NCBI GenBank assembly: GCA_035506315.1
Contig: DATJPQ010000147.1
Span: 1-22,563 of the forward strand
Direction of reading: 5' to 3'
Source: MWDT01 sp035506315
Lineage (GTDB): Bacteria > Verrucomicrobiota > Verrucomicrobiia > Opitutales > Opitutaceae
DNA length: 22,563 nt
Positions 6,466-14,403 of the stretch are shown here, one piece after another. A model generated the notes under the pieces. That model searched no databases. It saw only the letters and a program-made list of their open reading frames with translations, and was not told the origin of the DNA. The number at the start of each line of letters is the position of its first letter. Positions within the stretch are counted from its first letter, which is position 1. The position numbers were made by a program, and so were the translations under genes.

Positions 6466-8031
6466 TCACAGCAGCTTTTCGACGCCGGGAAACAGCGAGT
6501 AGAGGTCGGTCCGGAAGCGTTGCCACCAGTTGCGCGCCGGTTCATGGTCGAGCGTCAGCGCGACGCCATGGCGTTCGCCGATCCATTTCAAACGTTCCCG
6601 CGCGTCCGCCGAACCGGGGGGCGGAGATTGCAGCACCACATGCCAGCTGCGTTCCGCGGTGAAATCGTCGAAGACGTGGCGTTCCAGTTGCGCCGCCAGC
6701 TCCGGACTATCGATAAGCGCGGCGATCTCCGTGTTGTACCACACGGAGCGCGCGTCCAGGTTGAAGCTGCCGATCCAGACGCGGCGGTGGTCAAACACCA
6801 TGACCTTCGCATGGAGCGATGTGAGCGCCGAACGGGGAGCGAACCACCGCCGCGTGCCCGGCGGCAACCGCGTCTGCATTTTGTACTCATGGATCTCAAT
6901 GCCCGCCCGCAGCAGGTCCTTGCGGTACCGCCGGTAGGCCGAGTACACGAGGGGCTGGTCGGTGGCTTCCAGCGCGCTCGTCAGCACTTTGACCTGCACG
7001 CCCTCCGACTCGAGCGTTTCCAACTGTTTCAAACCTTCCTGCCCCGGGATGAAATAGCCCGACTCGATCAGCAGCTCCTGCTGGCAGGCATCGAACTCCT
7101 GCTCGATGCGCCGCGCGACGCGGGTGGTTTCCGGCGAGGTTTTGGTCATTTTGTCCGGTGAATCCCAGATCACTTCGCCGTGGGCCCACACCAGGTGAGC
7201 GGGATTTTCGAGCACTTCGCGGATATATTCATCGCGCAGCGCATTATATTTCTCGCGGTTGCCCGGTACGCCGAAGACCCAGGTCTGGAGACTGCGGCGT
7301 AATTCGGCCAGTTCGTCGGGCGCGACCGGTTGAGAGGAGAGCGCCTGGGCGGGCAGGGCCCACGGGCTGTTCCAGAATTCGTCGAACGCCATCGAAGCCT
7401 GCCGGACGAGCGCCCCGGCGATCAGCACGTCGAAGTCGCGGACATTGCCCTCTTCGCTGATGTCGAAATAGGAATCGCCAATGTTACGGCCGCCGAGGAT
7501 GGCGAGCTGGTTGTCGGCGACGATGATCTTGTTGTGCATGCGCCGGTTGATCCGGTTGAGATCGGTGAGGTATTGGGGAATCCGCATCCAGCGCGCGCGG
7601 TACCGGAATGGATTGAAGATGCGCACCTCGATGTTGGGATGCGACGCGAGCACGATCAGGGGGCGGTCGTCGCCCTGATTGTTGTCATCCAGCAGCAGGC
7701 GCACGCGGACGCCGCGGTCGGCCGCTTCCAGCAGACGCTGGGTCAACGTGTGCCCGACCTTGCCGGGATCGTAGATGTAGTACTGGAGATCGAGGGTTCG
7801 CTCGGCGCGGTCCACCATGGCCGCCCGCGCCATCAACGCCTCCGGCCCGTATTCGAGCAGACGGAATCCGGACTGGTCGGGATGACGGGCCTGGGCTTCG
7901 GCGTACAGGCGGCCCAGGCTGGTGGTTTCCGGAGAAACCAGGCTGTGGGATTCGGGGCGGGTAACCGACAGGTTGATGGTTCGGCAGCCGAGCAAGAGCG
8001 AACTCAGCGCTATGTAAACCAGCCAACGCAT
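6466..8031 (-). CDS. Phospholipase D family lipoprotein, cardiolipin synthase (ClsC)-like
   Basis: The 521-residue product has two HKD motifs of the phospholipase D superfamily: H166-N-K168-x4-D173 followed by GGRNIGD, and H407-A-K409-x4-D414 followed by GSFNLD. Two-motif proteins of this kind transfer phosphatidyl groups, for example in cardiolipin synthesis. The C-terminal end (WWQRFRTDLYSLFP...) resembles ClsC/YmdC proteins. The N-terminus MRWLVYIALSSLLLGC is a lipoprotein signal with Cys16, so it is probably membrane-anchored. The frame is open 13 codons further upstream, but the ATG at 8031 is chosen because it begins this signal. No Shine-Dalgarno is present; CCCC precedes the ATG. No ClsB- or YmdB-type partner gene is next to it. 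ClsC-like activity is a family inference. Confidence 0.9.
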   Translation of the reverse strand: MRWLVYIALSSLLLGCRTINLSVTRPESHSLVSPETTSLGRLYAEAQARHPDQSGFRLLEYGPEALMARAAMVDRAERTLDLQYYIYDPGKVGHTLTQRLLEAADRGVRVRLLLDDNNQGDDRPLIVLASHPNIEVRIFNPFRYRARWMRIPQYLTDLNRINRRMHNKIIVADNQLAILGGRNIGDSYFDISEEGNVRDFDVLIAGALVRQASMAFDEFWNSPWALPAQALSSQPVAPDELAELRRSLQTWVFGVPGNREKYNALRDEYIREVLENPAHLVWAHGEVIWDSPDKMTKTSPETTRVARRIEQEFDACQQELLIESGYFIPGQEGLKQLETLESEGVQVKVLTSALEATDQPLVYSAYRRYRKDLLRAGIEIHEYKMQTRLPPGTRRWFAPRSALTSLHAKVMVFDHRRVWIGSFNLDARSVWYNTEIAALIDSPELAAQLERHVFDDFTAERSWHVVLQSPPPGSADARERLKWIGERHGVALTLDHEPARNWWQRFRTDLYSLFPGVEKLL

Positions 8032-8120
8032 GGGGAAGCGGCAGTCTTCGGACGCGGCCGCCGATGTCAAGGGTCACGCCGCGAGCGACCCGCCCTACAT
8101 TGTCCAAGATGCGGCGGAGC

Positions 8121-8146
8121 GCGGGTGTAGGCAAAGCCTCACCCGC
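8121..8146. repeat. Imperfect hairpin between the sigma and PLD genes
   Basis: GCGGGTGTAGGC pairs with GCCTCACCCGC around AAA, with one bulged base. It sits in the 222-base gap downstream of the sigma-factor gene. It lacks a U-tract on either strand, so it may be a REP-like element or a weak terminator. Confidence 0.45.
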
Positions 8147-8253
8147 GGGTTGGCGGACGATCGCCCACCTCCGGCGGGCAAGCCTATGGCAATACGTCCG
8201 CGCTCCTGGAAGGTCTGGCCGGCCGGAGTGGGTGCTTTCGTCACCCGCCGGAA

Positions 8254-9312
8254 TTACGCGGTTTTCCGGGTGGTTTTCGATTCGATGAATTCCCGGATGA
8301 CCTGCTCGCGCCGGACCCGGCGATCTTCTTCCTCGATGTCGCCCGCCGAACGTTGCATTTCGTGTTGGGCCAGGGCCCGGCGCATCTTGGAGAGAGCGAT
8401 ATTTTGGAGCTGCCGGACGCGTTCGCGGGTGACCCGGAAGCGTTTGCCGACCTCCTCGAGGGTGAGTTCGTTGTTACCTTCGAGGCCGAAGCGCAGCTTG
8501 ATGATTTCCGCCTCGCGCGGCTCGAGCGAGCCGACCATCGAGTGCAGATCGAAGTTGAAATTCTTGGCGCGAAGATTCTCAAAGGGACTGACGGCGTTCT
8601 CGTCGGCCACGATTTCGCCGAAGGTGGCCGAATCGCCCTCGTCACCCATCGGGGTATCGAGCGAGGCGGGGCGCACGCTGACCGCCTTCAGATGTGCGAC
8701 CTTGCTGGTCGGGACGTTGAGTTCGATGGCCAGCTCCTCGTCGGTCGGCTCGCGGCCCAGCGTCTCGGAGAGCGCGAGGGCGGTACGTCGCATCTTGGAT
8801 ATCTTGTCAACGAGGTGAACGGGCAGGCGGATCGTTTTGGACTGGTTGGCCAGGGCGCGTTTAATCGACTGTTTGATCCACCATGCGGCATAGGTGGAAA
8901 GCTTGCCGCCCTTGCGCGGGTCGAAGCGCTCGACCGCCTTGATGAGGCCGATGTTACCCTCACTGATCAAGTCGAGCAACGGCAGGCCGAAATCCTTGTA
9001 ATCCATCGCGATTTTCACGACGAGGCGCAGGTTGGCCTTGATCATTTGATCACGGGCGGCCCGGTCGCCGCGGCGGATGCGTCGGGCGAGCGCGACCTCC
9101 TCCTCGAGCTTGAGCAGTGGAGTCTTGCCGATCTCCTGCATGTAAAGCTGCAGGTTGCTGCGTTCCTGCGGCGCATAGTCGGCCGGTGCCGGCTCGGATT
9201 TTTCCAGGAACGAGGGCGGGGCATCATGCGGAGCCGGCGTGAACATCACGGCAGGCGGGACGAGTTCGTCGGTTTCAACATCGGCGGGGGTGGCTCGGTT
9301 TTTCGTAATCAT
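8254..9312 (-). CDS. RNA polymerase sigma factor, sigma-70 family (group 1/2)
   Basis: The 352-residue product directs RNA polymerase to promoters. Region 1.2 starts near residue 53 (LQLYMQEIGKTPLL). Region 2 follows (IKANLRLVVKIA, then DLISEGNIGLIKAVERF and the 2.4 helix YAAWWIKQSIKRAL at 141-153). Region 3 is ~165-240, and region 4.2 is a helix-turn-helix at 284-312 (TLEEVGKRFRVTRERVRQL). It lacks the long region 1.1 and non-conserved insert of RpoD, and has a charged tail of about 35 residues after region 4.2. Motifs are close to housekeeping sigma, so it is either a short primary sigma or an RpoS-like group 2 factor. Recognition should be near-consensus sigma-70. The ATG at 9312 has no Shine-Dalgarno. 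The family is certain, the group is not. Confidence 0.93.
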   Translation of the reverse strand: MITKNRATPADVETDELVPPAVMFTPAPHDAPPSFLEKSEPAPADYAPQERSNLQLYMQEIGKTPLLKLEEEVALARRIRRGDRAARDQMIKANLRLVVKIAMDYKDFGLPLLDLISEGNIGLIKAVERFDPRKGGKLSTYAAWWIKQSIKRALANQSKTIRLPVHLVDKISKMRRTALALSETLGREPTDEELAIELNVPTSKVAHLKAVSVRPASLDTPMGDEGDSATFGEIVADENAVSPFENLRAKNFNFDLHSMVGSLEPREAEIIKLRFGLEGNNELTLEEVGKRFRVTRERVRQLQNIALSKMRRALAQHEMQRSAGDIEEEDRRVRREQVIREFIESKTTRKTA

Positions 9313-9644
9313 GGTAAGGACAAAAGGCCGGGGGTGGAGGTGGCAGGGCTGGCTGTTTGTGGATACGGTTAACTTGACCGCGCCAGAATGCCGGTTCCGG
9401 CCAGGGGTGAATATGGGGAGAACTCCTACCCGCCGTGCACATCCGGCTGGCGCGCTCCGCGCCGGTGGTTGCCGCCCGGTCGAACGGCTGCCGCGGATAT
9501 CCGCCCAGTGTCTCCCGCACCGTAACCCGTGCGGCTACTTTCCGATGGTGACCGACTAGTTACGCGGCGGAGATAGGGGCTTTTCCCATGATCGACGCCC
9601 GTGGAAATTCCGATGTATGGATCCTGCCACAGGAAAATTCCGGT
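9313..9644. other. Intergenic stretch upstream of the sigma gene
   Basis: About 330 bases between the sigma-factor start and the kinase stop. No protein family, tRNA or known structured RNA was recognised. It should hold the sigma-gene promoter, but no convincing -35/-10 pair was found. Two short palindromic pieces, GGAAATTCC (9602-9610) and GGAAAATTCC (9631-9640), lie near the kinase end. Confidence 0.4.
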
Positions 9645-12600
9645 TTAGCCGTCCCGATCCATCGAAGACATGGCGGTGCGGATGGCGTCGAGGAGATCTT
9701 CGGTCGGGCCGCTTTTGACCAGACAGTCCATCGCGCCCGCGGTGCGCATCGCCTCATGAAAGGAATCGTCGGCATGCATGGTCAGACCAATCACCTGAAC
9801 GTGGGGCCAGGCCGACCGGATCCGCCGCGTGGCCTCAATGCCATCGAGGCGGGGCATGCCGACGTCCATGATTACGACCTGGGGTTGGAGTTTGGCCGCC
9901 AGATCGACGGCTTCCTGCCCGTCGGAGGCCATGCCCGCCACCTCGATTCCCGGCTGCTGTTCGAGAAACGCGGCCAGACCGTCGCGCATGGTCCGATGGT
10001 CGTCGGCCAGCAGCACGCGAATCTTTGTGGGCGGGCGCGGCGTATCCTCCTGGGCCTTACCCGCCCCGGGCACAGTCGCGGACGGCTGGTCCGCGCGCTG
10101 GCGTTCGGCCAGCGGAGCCTCCATTCCGGCGGCCGGCTTGACTTCGACCGATTCCGGCGGCGGCAAGCGCAACCGAATCCGACAGCCCTGACCGGGCATG
10201 CTTTCCATTTCCATGTGGCCGCCGAGATAGGCCAGCCGCTCCCGGATGCTGAACAGGCCGAAACCGGCGGAGCCCGCCCCGGTCGTTGCGTCCTGCGTCG
10301 GATTGAAGCCCTTGCCTTTGTCGCTCACCTGGATCTCGAGCCAGCCGCCGGCGATCCGGCGGAGCCGCACACTGGCGCGTTTCACGCCGCTGTGCTTGAC
10401 CGCATTGAAGAGAAGTTCGCGCACGGACTGGAAAAGCAGCACCTGGACATCCTGAGCCAGCGCGTCGGCCACGGCCTCCGCCTCAACGCGGACGGTGAAG
10501 CCATGTTTTTCGTGCATCCAGCGACCCAGCCACTGCAAGCCCGCCACCAGGCCATATTCGTGCAGGACTGCGGGGCTGATCTCGTGACTCAGGCTGCGGG
10601 CCAGCTCGTTCGACTCATTGATCAATTGCTGCACGCGTTGCAGATCTTCCTCCATCCGCGCCGGATTTTTTTGCCCGTGGATGGCTTCCAGGCGCAACCG
10701 GGCGGCGACCAGCAATTGCTGCAGGTCATCGTGGAGGATCTGTGCGATCCGCCGCCGCTCCCGCTCTTCGGACTGGGTAAGCTGCGCCGCCAGCGCGCGC
10801 AATTGGGCGGTGCGTTCGGCGACGCGCAACTCCAGCTGGGCATGGGCGCGGCGCAGCGCCTCCTCCGTCCGTTTGCGCCGGGTGATGTTCTGCATCGTCG
10901 CCAGCGCCAGCGATTGCCCCCGGACGGTGAGCCGCAAAGTGGAAAGCAGGAAAGTATGGTCCCTTTGCATTCCGGCGGCGATGGTCGAAAACGCCACCTC
11001 GAGCCCGTGATGGCTGCGCCCGGTCTCAATCGTGTGATTGATGGTCTGGCGCAACGAGCAGCTGCGACAGTGCGGCCCGAAGCCGCAGCCGCGGGCGTCA
11101 TCCATGGCATGGGGGCAGTGCAGCGCGTCGCCGACGGAACGGCCCCGGAGATCGGCGGCGCTGGCGCCGGCAAACCGTTCCATCTCCTTGTTCGCCTTGT
11201 GAATCTGCCGCTTGTCGTCCACCAGCAGCATGATCACCGGCGCATTTTCATAAATTGCGACCAGTTCCTCCTCCCGCTCCCGCGCCGCCAGTTCAGCCCG
11301 GGCGTGCGCGGCGCGCAACCGGAGGGCCGTCAGGCCGTAGGAAACGTCACTGGCCAGCTCGGAGAGCAGCTTCACCTCCTCGGAGGTGAAGGGATTGGTC
11401 TGCCGGGAATAGATCGTGATCGAGCCCAAAGCCTGATGTTCGGCGATCAAGGGAATGGCCAGCGACGAGGCATAGCCGCGCTTCAGGGCCTCCTCGCGCC
11501 AGGGCGCAAAGTTGGGGTCTTTCAGCATATTCGCACACAGGACCGTTTTCCGGGTGCGGATGGCAGTCCCCGTGGGACCGCGACCGCGGTCGGTATCGGC
11601 CCAGGTGATCTTCAATCTTTCCAGATAACCCTCGTCAAAACCGGCGTGGGCCACCGGTCGAACCGTCCGACCGGGATCTTCCTCGGCGAGGCCGATCCAC
11701 ACCATGACATGCCCGCAGTCTTCCGCGATGATCCGGCAGACGTTTTGCAGATAAGCGGACTCATCCGTCGCGTGCAGCATGGCCTGATTGCTGTTGCTGA
11801 GCGCCTTGAGGGTCCGGTTGAGCTTCTGGAGTTCGGTCTCCCGCAGCTTGCGCTCGGTCACGTTTTTGAAATACCCGATCAATCCATCGATCTGGCCGTT
11901 GGCATCGAATTTCGGGACATAGGATCCATCAAAAAACTGGGGCGCGCCCCGGCCGGTAGCCAAGGGCGTTTCGACATGAGCCGGGCGACCGGTCTCCAGC
12001 ACCTGTCGCTTGATCCGGGTGAGATGGTCGGCGTCCGCTTTTGCCATGAGATCATGGTCGGTTTTTCCGATCATGTCTTTTTCGGTCAGGCCCAGCTGGG
12101 GATTGACCACCAGGACATAGCGCAGGTCACGGTCTTGGACCATCAGGTGATCAGGCGTGCTGGAGGCAATCACCTTGAACCGGGCCTCGCTCTCCTGCAA
12201 CGCCGCCTGCTCCCGCTGGAGTTCCCCGGTGCGCAGATCCACCAGCTCCGTGAGATGATCCTGATGCACCCGCAGCTCCTGCTCGGTCCGTTGTCTCCGG
12301 GCGAACTCGAGCCGGAGGAGAATGAACACAACCACCAGCACGCTGCCACCCAGCGCGGCGCCCAGCACCACCGAATGGATCGTACGGGCGGTGCTCGCCT
12401 CCATTTCCAGGCCCCGTTCCTTCAACAACTGCCCTTCCTCCTGCCGGGTCTGGTCCACCAGCTGGCGGAGGTCGTCCATGAACTGCTGGCCCCGGCTGGT
12501 CATCAAGGCGGCACTCGCGGCCTCGAATCCTTTGGTTACCCGCAGTTCGAGGACATTCTTGATCAATGCCAGTCGCTCCGCTTGCAGGCGGTCGATGGCG

Positions 12601-13430
12601 GCGAACCGTTGTTGTTGCCGGAGATTGTCCGCCGTCTGCCGGCGCAGTAAATTCAAGTGTACATCCACCCGGCCGAGCGCTTTGGCATACTGGTCGAGAT
12701 AGCTTTGGTTTCCGGTGATGATGTAGCCCCGCTGGCAGCTCTCCACATCGCCGAGGGCGGAAAGCAGATCGCCCAGTTCGTAGACGATTCCATACGTATG
12801 GGTCTCCCACCGGTAGGCCTCCACGGCCGTCGTCATGTTCCGATAGGACAGCAGGCCCACGGTCACGAGCAGGATCAGGATGAGGGCGAGGCCGGCATCG
12901 AACGCCAGGCGTTGCTGGAAAACGCGCATCGGTCCGGGGGGCCGGGCGGACTCCGGCGCAGCCGGCCGGGCGCCGGCCACCTCGCGGAAGCGCGCCTCCG
13001 CCTCGCGCGCGGCCTGCGTTTTTTCATAGGCCGTCACCCGTTCGCGGGCTCCGCGGTAGAGGCTGGCCAACGCACTCATGAACACGCCCATGAACAAAAA
13101 CATCGCCAGACCGACGAGGTCGGCCGTGCTCTCGATCTTGAGCTGTCCCTCGGGCGGGAGAATCCATATCGCCGCCAGCAGTCCCGACAGCCCGGTGGCC
13201 AGGGCCCCCGGTCCGAACCCGCCGATCACCGCCGCGACCATCACCGCCGGGTAGAAGGTGATGTACGCCACCCGGGGGCCGAATATCGCGGAGAGTTCGT
13301 AGCGTAATACGAAGGCCGCGAGGGCCACCAGGACCGCCAGCGCATAGCGGGCAAACGGCCGGGCGGAAATGCCCGGGAAAGACGGCGGTGGGCCCGCCGG
13401 GGCGCGCTCGTTGGCCGGATTTTTCTTCAT
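9645..13430 (-). CDS. Hybrid sensor histidine kinase (DUF4118-CHASE3-PAS-GAF-PAS-HisKA_3-REC)
   Basis: The 1261-residue membrane sensor has, in order: a DUF4118-like four-helix membrane unit (~27-125); a transmembrane helix (~178-195); a CHASE3-type sensor (~197-345); a helix (~353-373); a PAS (~412-528); a GAF (~545-703); and a second PAS (~720-852) with C772, C782, C788 and C791. HisKA_3 has the phospho-acceptor H900 in the ERxRIAQxLHDDxxQ motif. The ATPase has the N-box around N1009 and D1037. A C-terminal receiver has D1189. It phosphorylates itself and passes the phosphate to its receiver and probably to the NarL-type regulator encoded 72 bases upstream on the same strand. The receiver ends without an output domain. 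The ATG at 13430 lacks a Shine-Dalgarno (CCC precedes it). The stimulus is unknown; the Cys4 cluster hints at redox or metal sensing. Confidence 0.94.
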   Translation of the reverse strand: MKKNPANERAPAGPPPSFPGISARPFARYALAVLVALAAFVLRYELSAIFGPRVAYITFYPAVMVAAVIGGFGPGALATGLSGLLAAIWILPPEGQLKIESTADLVGLAMFLFMGVFMSALASLYRGARERVTAYEKTQAAREAEARFREVAGARPAAPESARPPGPMRVFQQRLAFDAGLALILILLVTVGLLSYRNMTTAVEAYRWETHTYGIVYELGDLLSALGDVESCQRGYIITGNQSYLDQYAKALGRVDVHLNLLRRQTADNLRQQQRFAAIDRLQAERLALIKNVLELRVTKGFEAASAALMTSRGQQFMDDLRQLVDQTRQEEGQLLKERGLEMEASTARTIHSVVLGAALGGSVLVVVFILLRLEFARRQRTEQELRVHQDHLTELVDLRTGELQREQAALQESEARFKVIASSTPDHLMVQDRDLRYVLVVNPQLGLTEKDMIGKTDHDLMAKADADHLTRIKRQVLETGRPAHVETPLATGRGAPQFFDGSYVPKFDANGQIDGLIGYFKNVTERKLRETELQKLNRTLKALSNSNQAMLHATDESAYLQNVCRIIAEDCGHVMVWIGLAEEDPGRTVRPVAHAGFDEGYLERLKITWADTDRGRGPTGTAIRTRKTVLCANMLKDPNFAPWREEALKRGYASSLAIPLIAEHQALGSITIYSRQTNPFTSEEVKLLSELASDVSYGLTALRLRAAHARAELAAREREEELVAIYENAPVIMLLVDDKRQIHKANKEMERFAGASAADLRGRSVGDALHCPHAMDDARGCGFGPHCRSCSLRQTINHTIETGRSHHGLEVAFSTIAAGMQRDHTFLLSTLRLTVRGQSLALATMQNITRRKRTEEALRRAHAQLELRVAERTAQLRALAAQLTQSEERERRRIAQILHDDLQQLLVAARLRLEAIHGQKNPARMEEDLQRVQQLINESNELARSLSHEISPAVLHEYGLVAGLQWLGRWMHEKHGFTVRVEAEAVADALAQDVQVLLFQSVRELLFNAVKHSGVKRASVRLRRIAGGWLEIQVSDKGKGFNPTQDATTGAGSAGFGLFSIRERLAYLGGHMEMESMPGQGCRIRLRLPPPESVEVKPAAGMEAPLAERQRADQPSATVPGAGKAQEDTPRPPTKIRVLLADDHRTMRDGLAAFLEQQPGIEVAGMASDGQEAVDLAAKLQPQVVIMDVGMPRLDGIEATRRIRSAWPHVQVIGLTMHADDSFHEAMRTAGAMDCLVKSGPTEDLLDAIRTAMSSMDRDG

Positions 13431-13502
13431 GGGTCGGTCGGCCGGTGCGAGGGCAGGAACGGTTGGGTGCCGCTCAAGACGTCGGGCGAAGGCGTTCGTT
13501 GC

Positions 13503-14165
13503 CTAGCTGGGACGTTCGATGACCCCCGACGAAATGGCATACCGGGTGAGTCCGGCGATGTCGTGAATGTTCAGCTTGTTCATCAGTTGCTGACGGTGTT
13601 TGTCGACGGTCTTGATGGAGATGCCGAGTTCCGCCGCGATTTGTTTGTTGGGCGCGCCCTCGGCCACCAGCTGCAGCACCTCCTCCTCCCGCGAGGTCAG
13701 GGCCGGCGAGGGCTGCCCGGCAGCAAGCCCCTGCTCGCGCGCTTTCCGGCCGACCACCAGCAGGCGTTTGGTGATGACCGGGCCGAAAGAGGTTTTTCCC
13801 GCCGCGACTTCCCGGATGGCCCGGAGCAGAACCTGGCCGGAGCTTTGTTTTTCCAGGAATCCCGTCGCACCCGCCGCAATCAGCCGGGTGACATACGCTT
13901 CGTCGCTGCTCGCCGAAAGCACCAGCACTTTGGCGGCGGGATTATCGAGGACGATCTGCCGGGTGGCTTCGCAGCCATTCAGCTTCGGCATGGCGACGTC
14001 CATGACCACGACATCCGGGCGCAGTGTCCGGGCCAGCTCCACCGCCTCCCGGCCCGTCGTCGCTTCCCCGACCACCTCAAAGTCCTCCACCGTCTTGAGG
14101 AAGGCCCGCAGTCCCTCGCGCAACACGGTGTGATCATCGGCCAGCAGGATGGTGAGAGGCTTCAT
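13503..14165 (-). CDS. NarL/FixJ-family response regulator
   Basis: The 220-residue product has a receiver domain (residues 4-120) with acidic pocket D10-D11, phospho-acceptor D56 in VVVMDVAMP and Lys105. A LuxR/NarL-type helix-turn-helix follows (~153-215: LTSREEEVLQLVAEGAPNKQIAAELGISIKTVDKHR). It is a transcription factor activated by phosphorylation. The gene precedes the hybrid kinase by 72 bases on the same strand, so the kinase is its likely partner and the two probably form one transcript. The ATG at 14165 is preceded by CACCCC rather than a Shine-Dalgarno. Target genes are unknown; autoregulation or control of neighbouring dsbD is possible but unsupported. Confidence 0.95.
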   Translation of the reverse strand: MKPLTILLADDHTVLREGLRAFLKTVEDFEVVGEATTGREAVELARTLRPDVVVMDVAMPKLNGCEATRQIVLDNPAAKVLVLSASSDEAYVTRLIAAGATGFLEKQSSGQVLLRAIREVAAGKTSFGPVITKRLLVVGRKAREQGLAAGQPSPALTSREEEVLQLVAEGAPNKQIAAELGISIKTVDKHRQQLMNKLNIHDIAGLTRYAISSGVIERPS

Positions 14166-14296
14166 GGGGTGAACTGCGCGCCATTACCGGCGGGCAGAAT
14201 ACGACAATACCTCGCATAATCCGGCGCGACATGGACTCAACCGTAAATTTGCCGCCAGCGGGCGCAGCTCAATTTCTGGGGGCATGCGCCCATTGT

Positions 14297-14318
14297 GCGG
14301 AGCCGCTTTCGGCTCCGC
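14297..14318. repeat. 9-bp perfect hairpin between dsbD and the regulator gene
   Basis: GCGGAGCCG pairs with CGGCTCCGC around a CTTT loop, about 100 bases downstream of the dsbD stop. No U-tract follows on the minus strand, so it is at best a weak terminator. It could also be a small REP-like element. Confidence 0.5.
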
Positions 14319-14403
14319 GCGGAACGGGAAGCCGTGCCGCTACGGCCGCTCAAAGCTGAGATGCACCCCCGCCGGCTCCGCTCTGGAGTTGGCCCGGGGA
14401 GTC

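Noticed and set aside
9588..12650. 1020-codon plus-strand open frame opposite the kinase
   Set aside because: It is a GC-driven shadow of the histidine kinase gene; the translation has no domain pattern, while the minus strand has complete kinase motifs.
14297..14318. Intrinsic terminator for dsbD
   Set aside because: The hairpin is good but no U-tract follows on the minus strand, so it is listed only as a hairpin repeat.
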